Source: CAYUUR01 sp964510235
GTDB lineage: Bacteria > Patescibacteriota > Saccharimonadia > Saccharimonadales > CAYUUR01
NCBI GenBank assembly: GCA_964510235.1
Contig: CAZEBF010000007.1
Coordinates: 1-38,902, forward strand
DNA: 38,902 nt
Reading direction: 5' to 3'
Positions 1-6,031 of the stretch are shown here, one piece after another; position 1 is the stretch's first letter; the number at the start of each line of letters is the position of its first letter. Both the position numbers and the translations under genes were made by a program. The notes under the pieces were generated by a model that saw only the letters and a program-made list of their open reading frames with translations, ran no database searches and was not told the DNA's origin.

Positions 1-184
1 TAGTTTCTGGCGGGCTGTCAATATAGTATAGCGGCCCGTCAATATGCGCACGGACAAATGCGTCTCGCTGTGCCATGCGTTTCAGAGCTTCTGTTTCTGC
101 TACAGCAGATGGGTCTTCGTACCCTTGCCAGCCGGGCATCGCTGCAGATAGTACGTCTTCTGGGTCAAATTCGGGTGTTGTCAT
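1..184 (-). CDS. Unrecognised protein, 5' part only (runs off the window start)
   Basis: An open frame starts at ATG 184 and stays open for 61 codons to the window edge. The N-terminus begins MTTPEFDPEDVLSAAMPGW and the visible part is acidic and polar, with no membrane segment. It starts only 5 nt after the tig stop codon on the same strand, so it is probably cotranscribed with tig; there is no convincing Shine-Dalgarno, so coupling by re-initiation after tig is likely. I do not recognise the family. The tight spacing and absence of stops support a real gene; the function cannot be judged from a third or less of the protein. Confidence 0.6.
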   Translation of the reverse strand, partial: MTTPEFDPEDVLSAAMPGWQGYEDPSAVAETEALKRMAQRDAFVRAHIDGPLYYIDSPPET

Positions 185-189
185 AACAA

Positions 190-1476
190 TTACTTGGTAC
201 TGGCTGAAGCTACTAACATTTCGATAGTTTTCTCGGTAATTAAGCGACCACCAATGTCGCGCTGATTTTCTGGCTTATCGAGCTCTGCCTGCATCTTAGG
301 ATCCTGGTACTGACCTTTGAGTAGCTGAACTCGGACCGAAACTTCTTCTGGAGTGACAGTAATGCCTTCTTTGTCGGCAATCTCTGCTAGGACCAGCCCC
401 GCCATGACGCGAGTTTTGGCTTGAGGCTTGGCTACTTTTTCAATGTATGAGTCTTCGGTTTGCTGCTCACCCTCTAGATACTCTTGCCACGTGAGACCAC
501 GATACACGACATTCTGCTTTTGTTCGTTCAGTAATGCATCAGTTTGCTCGGCAAGCAGTGCTTCAGGAACATGAACAGTGCTCTTATCGACAATTTTTTC
601 GACAAGTTCTTGTTCATAATCACGATCAATCTGATTCTGTCGTTCCTGAGTCAGTTGCGTCTTAACATCAGCTTTTAGGTCAGCTAGAGTTTTGAATGGA
701 CCAACTTGCGCCGCAAATGCGTCATCAAGTTTTGGCTCAACTAATTCATCAACTTGCGTGATAGTCACAGCAAATGTGACATTCTTGTTCGCCAAGGCTT
801 TAACTCCGTAATCCTTGGGGAATGTAATGTTAAAAGTGAATTCTTTACCGGCTTTCTTGCCAAGCAGTTTATCTTCAAAGCCAGGTATAAAGGTGTTGCT
901 GCCTAGAATCAGCGGATAGGCTTTTCCTTCGGCCCCATTGATGGCTTCGCCCTTTTCATTGGTTCCTTTGAAATCGATCGTAACTTGATCGCCGTTTTTT
1001 GCAGCTCGATCAACACGCTTGCGCTCAGCAGCACGGCTTTTAAGGGTGTCAATGACGTCAGCAACGTCTTTTGCGGCCACAGTAGCCTTTGTTTTTGCAA
1101 GTTTAATCTTTGAATAGTCAGGTAGCTTAATATCACCAATCACACTAACAGTAGTTTCGAACTCCAAGTCCGTAAAAGGCACGAACTTCTTGATAGACAC
1201 ATCGGGACGCGCTACAGGGCGGATCTTGTGCTCGTCCAGAGCCTTAATGTAGAAAGCGTTGACAGCTTCTTCAATGACTTCTGTTTGAAGCAAGGATTCG
1301 TCAAGATTCTTTTCAATCACTGCTTGTGGGGCTTTGCCTTCACGGAAGCCAGCAACTTTGATATTTTTGCCAAGTTTTTTGACGGCATTTTGCCTGATAG
1401 GACTAAGGTCATCCTGGTTGGCAGTAATTGTTAAGCTAATTTGAGTTTCGCTGAGTTGATTCTTGGTTATTCGCAT
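190..1476 (-). CDS. tig: Trigger factor (ribosome-associated chaperone / PPIase)
   Basis: A 428-residue protein of normal trigger-factor length. The ribosome-binding N-domain carries the signature loop GFREGKAP at residues 43-50 (family consensus GFRxGKxP), which contacts ribosomal protein uL23 at the exit tunnel. An FKBP-type peptidyl-prolyl isomerase domain follows at about 155-245 (GDQVTIDFKGT, then FIPGFEDKLLGKKAG), and the rest is the helical SurA-like chaperone domain. It folds nascent chains in the cytoplasm. It lies 53 nt downstream of hisS but has its own extended -10 just upstream of the ATG, so it need not depend on the attenuated hisS transcript. Confidence 0.97.
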   Translation of the reverse strand: MRITKNQLSETQISLTITANQDDLSPIRQNAVKKLGKNIKVAGFREGKAPQAVIEKNLDESLLQTEVIEEAVNAFYIKALDEHKIRPVARPDVSIKKFVPFTDLEFETTVSVIGDIKLPDYSKIKLAKTKATVAAKDVADVIDTLKSRAAERKRVDRAAKNGDQVTIDFKGTNEKGEAINGAEGKAYPLILGSNTFIPGFEDKLLGKKAGKEFTFNITFPKDYGVKALANKNVTFAVTITQVDELVEPKLDDAFAAQVGPFKTLADLKADVKTQLTQERQNQIDRDYEQELVEKIVDKSTVHVPEALLAEQTDALLNEQKQNVVYRGLTWQEYLEGEQQTEDSYIEKVAKPQAKTRVMAGLVLAEIADKEGITVTPEEVSVRVQLLKGQYQDPKMQAELDKPENQRDIGGRLITEKTIEMLVASASTK

Positions 1477-1484
1477 AGGGGTAG

Positions 1485-1493
1485 ACTATATCA
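1485..1493 (-). promoter_or_regulatory. Extended -10 element for tig
   Basis: On the minus strand TGA-TATAGT reads as an extended -10 (TGnTATAAT-like) whose last base lies 9 nt before the A of the tig ATG. Transcription would begin one or two bases before the start codon, giving an essentially leaderless mRNA. A 6-bp inverted repeat (AGGGGT / ACCCCT at 1477-1482 and 1501-1506) brackets the element; it has no U-tract and is probably incidental. Confidence 0.5.
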
Positions 1494-1529
1494 GATATCC
1501 ACCCCTAATGCTAGCCAGGTGTCATTGAG

Positions 1530-2834
1530 TTATTTTCGGAAATCTTTGATGGTACTAACGACGCGCTGAGCGCTATGGGTCGAAGATTCGCCTGTTTGTA
1601 GGTCTTTGAGTGTGTACTGCTCGCTAGCCAACTCATTTTCACCAATAAACAACATGTAGCGGATGCCAAGTTTAACGGCGTTCTTAATCAGCTTATCAGG
1701 CTTGCGTCCTGATGCATCTACAGCGACCTTCAGCCCCATTTCGCGCAAGTCATGAACGACGCGCTGCGCTTGTTCGTAGCTATCACCCAGTAACGCCACG
1801 AATAACTCGGTTTCTGGTTTGAGCTCGGGCAACAGCTGGTGTGTATCTAAGAAGTTTTGTAGTGTCACATCACCCATCCCAAAGCCAACCGTAGGTACGG
1901 GCTCAACACCAAACATACCAACCAATCCATCATAGCGACCGCCACCAAACATCGAACGATTATTGTCTGGGTAAGTGTCAAAGACCTCAAACACAATATC
2001 AGTGTAGTAGTCAAAGCCACGCATCAGCGAGATATCAAAAGTAACGTTTGTAACTAAAGAATCTTTAAGTAGTTTCATCAGTTGAGTTAGTTGGGCAACT
2101 GACTCATGTGCTTGCAGTTCTGCTGGAAGTTTCTCAATATCTTGCATAGCAAGTAGCTGACGCAACTTGTCTTCCGTGCCGTCTTCTCGCTGAGTTGGAC
2201 TCAAGATTGCATCGAGCTGGGCACTAAAGTCAGCCGGCTCAAGCTTGTTCATGCGGTCAATTAGTCTGATCATGCTCTGCGACTGTACGCCATCCAGATT
2301 TAGATAGTCTTTGAGTGCGGCATCAATGAGCTTCCGGCTGTTAAGGCGAATGATGTACATATCTCTCTTTGCACCAAAAGCCTGCATGATACCATCGGCA
2401 ATCATGATCGTTTCATACTCAGCCTTGATGTCCTCGATACCAAAGACATCAATGTTGAGCTGCCAAAACTCACGTAAGCGACCGCGCTGAGGGCGTTCAT
2501 AGCGCCAGTTTACTGGTAGACTATACCAACGTAGCGGATACGGGAGTTCTTGGCGTCTAGCTGCCACCATTCTGCTGACGGTTGGCGTCATTTCAGGACG
2601 AATTGCTACTTTACGACCACCACGATCTTCAAATGTATAGGTCTGCTCATTAACAATTTCTTCACCGGATTTTGCCGCGTACAGTTCTAACGGCTCAAGT
2701 ATCGGAGCATCGTATTCTTCATAGCCGAATTTTTCGGCGACGCTGCGCATAACGCTAAACATGTACTTTTGTTTGCGCTTATCTTCTGGGTAAAAATCCC
2801 GTGCACCCTTATATGGTTGTGTTGATAGACTCAT
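1530..2834 (-). CDS. hisS: Histidyl-tRNA synthetase
   Basis: A class II aminoacyl-tRNA synthetase of 434 residues, usual for bacterial HisRS, that charges tRNA-His. Visible signatures are the class II motif 2 around residues 110-130 (WRYERPQRGRLREFWQ), the HisRS-specific His-A motif (LMRGFDYYTDIVFEVF), motif 3 (GGGRYDGLVG, then GFGMG) and a C-terminal anticodon-binding domain from about residue 335. Its ATG overlaps the stop of the upstream LOG-like gene by 4 nt (ATGA), so the two are translationally coupled. The transcript starts upstream at a leader ORF plus terminator (3397-3508), so hisS is a plausible target of His-responsive attenuation. Confidence 0.97.
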   Translation of the reverse strand: MSLSTQPYKGARDFYPEDKRKQKYMFSVMRSVAEKFGYEEYDAPILEPLELYAAKSGEEIVNEQTYTFEDRGGRKVAIRPEMTPTVSRMVAARRQELPYPLRWYSLPVNWRYERPQRGRLREFWQLNIDVFGIEDIKAEYETIMIADGIMQAFGAKRDMYIIRLNSRKLIDAALKDYLNLDGVQSQSMIRLIDRMNKLEPADFSAQLDAILSPTQREDGTEDKLRQLLAMQDIEKLPAELQAHESVAQLTQLMKLLKDSLVTNVTFDISLMRGFDYYTDIVFEVFDTYPDNNRSMFGGGRYDGLVGMFGVEPVPTVGFGMGDVTLQNFLDTHQLLPELKPETELFVALLGDSYEQAQRVVHDLREMGLKVAVDASGRKPDKLIKNAVKLGIRYMLFIGENELASEQYTLKDLQTGESSTHSAQRVVSTIKDFRK

Positions 2835-3367
2835 GATTTTTTGCCTTTTCTTGATAGTATCATTTCTTCTAGTATAGCAACTGCTTGTGCAGTATTGCGA
2901 GAACTTGCAAATCTATAGCGATTTCTTTCATCGAGATATGTGCCTGCAAGACGATCGCTCCAGCCTCCATAGCCCTTTAACATTACAACAGGTATATTTG
3001 CCTGGTAAGCGACAGCTATCTCGTTTAGCGTGCCTGAGCCGCCAGCTATGGCAATTATTCCATCGCAAGCCAGCGACTGAACCATTTCTCTCCCGCCACC
3101 ACGAATTAATCCTGTTGGCACAACAATAGTTGCTGCTGACTCATCAAAGATATCCTTTGTAGTTCCATAGGTGATACCAACGGTTATGCCTCCGTTTTCT
3201 CTACAGCTTATTGCTGCGATAGTCGATAGTGACGTACAATCTTGCTCCGCACCAAAAACTAAATTGTACTTGCGACGTGCAATCTCTTTTCCTAATCGCT
3301 GAGCAGCCTTAACAGCATTATTGCTGTAATTTAAATCTGCGGCTGAGCCAATAATTCCAATTTGCAT
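2831..3367 (-). CDS. LOG / TIGR00725-type nucleotide-binding protein
   Basis: A 178-residue Rossmann-like protein of the SLOG superfamily, resembling the TIGR00725/LOG group. The N-terminal strand-loop IGIIGSAA and the phosphate-binding motif GGSGTLNE at residues 109-116 (family consensus PGGxGTxxE; here the Pro is Ala) are clear, as is RGGGREMV at about 89-96. Characterised LOG proteins are phosphoribohydrolases acting on nucleoside monophosphates; TIGR00725 members are mostly uncharacterised, so the substrate is unknown. It has a strong Shine-Dalgarno (GAGGAG, 7 nt before the ATG), immediately after the leader terminator, and overlaps hisS by 4 nt. It is thus the first structural gene of the attenuated operon. 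Confidence 0.85.
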   Translation of the reverse strand: MQIGIIGSAADLNYSNNAVKAAQRLGKEIARRKYNLVFGAEQDCTSLSTIAAISCRENGGITVGITYGTTKDIFDESAATIVVPTGLIRGGGREMVQSLACDGIIAIAGGSGTLNEIAVAYQANIPVVMLKGYGGWSDRLAGTYLDERNRYRFASSRNTAQAVAILEEMILSRKGKKS

Positions 3368-3396
3368 TGTATTCTCCTCGTTACGAAATTAAACAA

Positions 3397-3420
3397 AAAA
3401 CGCCGAAGGATCGGCGTTTT
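3397..3420 (-). terminator. Intrinsic terminator (attenuator) in the leader of the LOG-hisS operon
   Basis: On the minus strand the 10-bp stem AAAACGCCGA / TCGGCGTTTT with a 4-nt loop is followed by a six-U tract (continuing to 3395). It lies 22 nt after the leader-peptide stop and about 30 nt before the LOG-gene ATG, so it would stop transcription before any structural gene. Its 5' arm plus loop (CCGATC, 3414 down to 3409) is perfectly complementary to GATCGG inside the leader ORF (3452 down to 3447), giving a mutually exclusive antiterminator pairing. Confidence 0.8.
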
Positions 3421-3442
3421 GGTGATTCAAGAAAATAGCAAA

Positions 3443-3496
3443 CTAACCGATCAGCTCCGGCAACATATGTGAGTGGTTGTTTGCAAAATTTGTCAT
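3443..3496 (-). CDS. Putative leader peptide MTNFANNHSHMLPELIG
   Basis: A 17-codon ORF, ATG at 3496 and TAG at 3445-3443. It encodes two His residues at codons 8 and 10 (CAC TCA CAT). Its ATG is exactly at the expected transcription start of a consensus extended -10, so it would be translated as a leaderless ORF. The 3' codons CTG ATC GGT carry GATCGG, which can pair with the terminator 5' arm. A ribosome stalled at either His codon would leave GATCGG free (antitermination); one reaching the stop would cover it (termination). This is the classic attenuator-leader layout, but with only two His codons; the function is inference. Confidence 0.6.
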   Translation of the reverse strand: MTNFANNHSHMLPELIG

Positions 3497-3502
3497 GCGG
3501 CT

Positions 3503-3511
3503 ATTATAGCA
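3503..3511 (-). promoter_or_regulatory. Consensus extended -10 promoter of the leader-LOG-hisS transcript
   Basis: Minus-strand TGC-TATAAT is a perfect extended -10; the start point 7 nt downstream coincides with the A of the leader ATG at 3496. A weak -35-like TGTACA lies 16 nt upstream of the hexamer. Confidence 0.75.
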
Positions 3512-3545
3512 TAAATTACTACATTGTACAGTTGTTCTATGCTGT

Positions 3546-4301
3546 ATGCTGATACAAATGACAGCACAACTTACACCAGAAAACTTGCCCGATCTATCAT
3601 TTACGCAGCCATTGCATGTAGTTGCACCTATAAGTTACAGCGCTAACCTTGTCAGAGGTGAAATTATTCCATCAAGACTAAGCAGTGTTGCATTGCATGC
3701 TGCAGCTATTCTTGCGCGAGACCTAAGCTTCAGCGATGTAACACCTAAAATCGTGACAGCCACTGAACAAAGCTGGTCACAACACCCTGTTACGACGGGC
3801 GAGGCGCTACGTCAACACCCGGTTGCAGATGAAATAGATGACTATTTTACAGTGCTACGTAATGATCGTAACCGACTTATCCATACACAGTTACAAACCG
3901 ACGCCCTGGCTGATCTTATGGGACGTATTGCTTTTGAAACGGATCTTGATGGCATGACGGTGACTTGCTTTAACTTCCATAGGCCACGCGTGCGTGAAGC
4001 GCTAGACCGCTCTGGCTTGGATCAGGCGGAAGTTATTACTGTCGACAGCGTTATTAACCGTGAACACGAGGAAGACCCGGATTTTGCTGATCATTTTAAG
4101 GCCATGCACGATCTCTCTGTTGACTGGGAGATTGTTAAAGAAACTGGACTAACCGAATTTGAAGAGCGAGAAGCGCTAACTCGGCTTGTATCTCGCTACT
4201 TTAATGGCAAGCTTATTCCAATAATTAGCACAGTGCTCGGTAGTGGTCGCTACGACAACCTGACCCAAGACGGTCGAGCTATCCGTCGACGCACTGCATA
4301 A
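3546..4301 (+). CDS. Unrecognised 251-aa soluble protein
   Basis: A single plus-strand gene of 251 codons, divergent from the hisS leader promoter and convergent to tRNA-Leu. There is no Shine-Dalgarno; ATG 3546 or ATG 3558 (MTAQLTPENL) could be the start. The chain has no membrane segment or signal peptide. The order of segments (APISYSA, EQSWSQHPVTTGEAL, then TCFNFHRPRVREAL) is loosely reminiscent of DUF218/YdcF-type Rossmann proteins, where a strand is followed by a conserved acidic/Thr segment and then an F-H/R motif, but this is weak and the canonical Gly-rich loop is not obvious. I would leave it as a hypothetical protein. A strong hairpin terminator begins 2 nt after its stop. Confidence 0.75.
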   Translation: MLIQMTAQLTPENLPDLSFTQPLHVVAPISYSANLVRGEIIPSRLSSVALHAAAILARDLSFSDVTPKIVTATEQSWSQHPVTTGEALRQHPVADEIDDYFTVLRNDRNRLIHTQLQTDALADLMGRIAFETDLDGMTVTCFNFHRPRVREALDRSGLDQAEVITVDSVINREHEEDPDFADHFKAMHDLSVDWEIVKETGLTEFEEREALTRLVSRYFNGKLIPIISTVLGSGRYDNLTQDGRAIRRRTA

Positions 4302-4302
4302 G

Positions 4303-4343
4303 CCAACAAAAAATCTCAACAATTAGCTGAGATTTTTTGTTGG
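4303..4343. terminator. Bidirectional terminator shared by the 3546-4301 gene and tRNA-Leu
   Basis: A perfect 16-bp inverted repeat: arms CCAACAAAAAATCTCA (4303-4318) and TGAGATTTTTTGTTGG (4328-4343), 9-nt loop. On either strand the distal arm ends in a six-U run, so it can terminate the plus-strand gene and the minus-strand tRNA. The outermost bases of the right arm are the encoded CCA end of the tRNA. Confidence 0.8.
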
Positions 4344-4425
4344 TGCGCGAGAGAGGACTTGAACCTCCACGCCTTGCGGCACATGCTCCTAAGGCATGCG
4401 TGTCTACCAATTCCACCACTCGCGC
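4341..4425 (-). tRNA. tRNA-Leu (anticodon UAG), CCA encoded
   Basis: The minus strand folds as an 85-nt class II tRNA. The acceptor stem GCGCGAG pairs with CTCGCGC, with discriminator A and a genomically encoded CCA (4343-4341). The anticodon arm CATGC-CTTAGGA-GCATG gives anticodon TAG (RNA UAG, reading CUN Leu codons). A long variable arm (TGCCGCAAGGCG region) and a T-arm with GGTTCAAGTCC are visible. Leu is the expected identity for class II length, anticodon UAG and discriminator A. Confidence 0.97.
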
Positions 4426-4634
4426 ATGTTTTGTACTGTAAAGGATACGTGAACTTCTAGCAACTGAAGATCGTTTGACTCGCAGCGTGTCTTCTATTGT
4501 CTTCTTGTGCGTTTCACGCACGGCCACCACTCGCGTATTGATATATTTCTAAATGTACACGTGTTTGTAGCGACCTGCCGCTATCGACTCGTTTTGTGCG
4601 TAGTCACGACTACAAACAAAATTACTGGGCTATT
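4426..4634. other. 209-nt stretch without a gene between tRNA-Leu and rsmD
   Basis: Besides the tRNA promoter it holds a 12-bp direct repeat of the tRNA 5' end (CCACCACTCGCG at 4524-4535, copy in the tRNA at 4413-4424) next to a short hairpin (GTGCGT / ACGCAC), and an 8-bp inverted repeat GTTTGTAG / CTACAAAC (4563-4570 and 4610-4617) downstream of rsmD. The latter could help end the recG-rsmD transcript, although it lacks a U-tract. I see no second tRNA or convincing ORF. Confidence 0.6.
4435..4463 (-). promoter_or_regulatory. Probable tRNA-Leu promoter
   Basis: Minus strand: TTGCTA (4463-4458), 17-nt spacer, TACAGT (4440-4435). Both boxes match the sigma70-type consensus at 4 of 6 positions; transcription would begin about 3 nt before the mature 5' end. 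Confidence 0.4.
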
Positions 4635-5168
4635 TTACATTGTTCGGCAGTAGATTACCAGTTTAAGCCCTGCATGGTTTCTTTCGCTCTCTATGTTCAT
4701 ACCAATGAATTCAGGTAAATCAAATGCTGCTGGCCACGACAGAACCAGTAATCCTTTGTACTCAACCATGTTTGCGAGTTTTTGAATAATATTCAAGCGA
4801 ATATCGTTATACGGCGGATCACAGACAACAATATCAAATCGTTCATCACGGTTATTGTCCGCCCAAGAAGACACGTTAGCGATGGTTGCATGCACAATTT
4901 CACCCAAACCAAGTTTCTCAATATTCTCGGTGATTGTCCTATAAGCTTGCTTGTCACTATCAACACAAATAACTCGTGAAACCCCGCGACTGGCGGCCTC
5001 AAAGCTAATACCACCACTGCCACCAAAAGCATCGAGCATGGTCAGGCCTTCTACATCACCAAGGATGTTAAAAAGTGCGCTGCGAGCTTTTTCACTCATC
5101 GGATGAGTGCGTCGGCCACGTGGAGACTTGAACTGCAGGCTTTTGAGTCTGCCAGCGATGATTCTCAT
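4635..5168 (-). CDS. rsmD: 16S rRNA (guanine966-N2)-methyltransferase
   Basis: A 177-residue SAM methyltransferase matching RsmD in length and motif order. The N-terminus MRIIAGRLKS with RGRRTHPMSEKARSALFN corresponds to the RsmD signature (G..kGR.L..P....RPT.....A.FN). Motif I is LDAFGGSGGISFEA at about 45-58, and the catalytic DPPY is at residues 117-120. It modifies G966 of 16S rRNA during small-subunit assembly. Its ATG overlaps the stop of the upstream PLC-like gene by 4 nt (ATGA), placing it as the third gene of recG - PLC-like - rsmD. Confidence 0.93.
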   Translation of the reverse strand: MRIIAGRLKSLQFKSPRGRRTHPMSEKARSALFNILGDVEGLTMLDAFGGSGGISFEAASRGVSRVICVDSDKQAYRTITENIEKLGLGEIVHATIANVSSWADNNRDERFDIVVCDPPYNDIRLNIIQKLANMVEYKGLLVLSWPAAFDLPEFIGMNIESERNHAGLKLVIYCRTM

Positions 5169-6001
5169 GACACCAAAATGTCTTTCTTCTTGACTAAGCC
5201 AGCGTCAACCAGCGCTGATAACCAGGCCAGTGTGAGCGACTGTGTAATGACTGGTCCTAGTTTGTGGCGAACCTGCCAGGCCAGTTTTGGTGTCCAACCA
5301 CGTTTGTAATAACTACCGTACATGTCCAGGACGGCTATCTCTTTGGCGGCATTTGAAAACCAGCCAATTACCCCTATTTCTAGTATTCGTTCAATATCAT
5401 GATTACTCGGTACGGCGTCTTTGAAGGTTAAGGGCGCAATAATTGTAGCAATACCCATCTCAAACAGTCCATGTGTCACGAACAAACCTTTTGGCCCCCA
5501 CACAAGGAAGTTATTCTTGAGTTTTGCTCTGCGGGTGTCGCCTGGGATAACCCACTTTTCTTTAATGCTTGTGCGCGTTTCGATACCTTGGCCCCCACGA
5601 AGTTCTGTCAACTTTTGCTCATAAGGGTAGTGGTGAGCTGGTGTCAGACCATCAACAATGGCGTGAGCTAACCAGGCAGCCTCAAAAGCTATCCGCTCCT
5701 CGTTGCCGGCTCGTAGCTCTTTAACAAGCTGCTGATAATGATCATCAATCAGTCCAAGCAACTGCGAATCACCGTCATCGAAAGGGTCATAATAATGCCA
5801 TGGCTCGTCTTTGGCGGGACTTTTTCGCTTTATCGCATCGGGACCGTTTTTGCCTTCAAAATGCAGAATGCGTGATGCCCGCGGGAATACGCCGTTGTCG
5901 GGAATAAGTTGCTTGAGATGTTTGCGAGCAACTTTATCAAACTTTTGATGTGCACCTAAAATCCGACCAGACGTTTTTGTCAGGGTCGTACCGCTATACA
6001 T
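5165..6001 (-). CDS. Zinc-dependent phospholipase C / P1-nuclease-like protein
   Basis: A 278-residue, mostly helical protein. Residues 113-123 read HAIVDGLTPAH, matching the H-x3-D-x5-H zinc-ligand pattern of the zinc PLC / S1-P1 nuclease superfamily (P1 nucleases have a similar H...D...QPLH). Other candidate ligands are His18, His47 and EPWHYYD at 66-72. It has no signal peptide or membrane segment, whereas characterised members of this superfamily are secreted, so it may act on an intracellular phosphoester or may have lost activity. It sits 30 nt after recG and overlaps rsmD by 4 nt. Family placement is by motif only; the reaction is unknown. Confidence 0.65.
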   Translation of the reverse strand: MYSGTTLTKTSGRILGAHQKFDKVARKHLKQLIPDNGVFPRASRILHFEGKNGPDAIKRKSPAKDEPWHYYDPFDDGDSQLLGLIDDHYQQLVKELRAGNEERIAFEAAWLAHAIVDGLTPAHHYPYEQKLTELRGGQGIETRTSIKEKWVIPGDTRRAKLKNNFLVWGPKGLFVTHGLFEMGIATIIAPLTFKDAVPSNHDIERILEIGVIGWFSNAAKEIAVLDMYGSYYKRGWTPKLAWQVRHKLGPVITQSLTLAWLSALVDAGLVKKKDILVS

Positions 6002-6031
6002 TTTGACTACTCGTAATCATTTTTATTGTCA

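Noticed and set aside
1477..1506. Inverted repeat AGGGGT/ACCCCT before tig as a terminator or thermosensor
   Set aside because: Only 6 bp with an 18-nt loop and no U-tract, and its first arm would lie upstream of the predicted tig transcription start.
3368..3545. T-box riboswitch in front of hisS
   Set aside because: The leader from the promoter to the LOG ATG is only about 130 nt and lacks a T-box bulge sequence and specifier stem; the leader-peptide model fits better.
4279..4530. 83-codon minus-strand ORF containing VVELVDTHALGACAARR...
   Set aside because: It is the translation of the tRNA-Leu gene and its terminator, a well-known annotation artefact.
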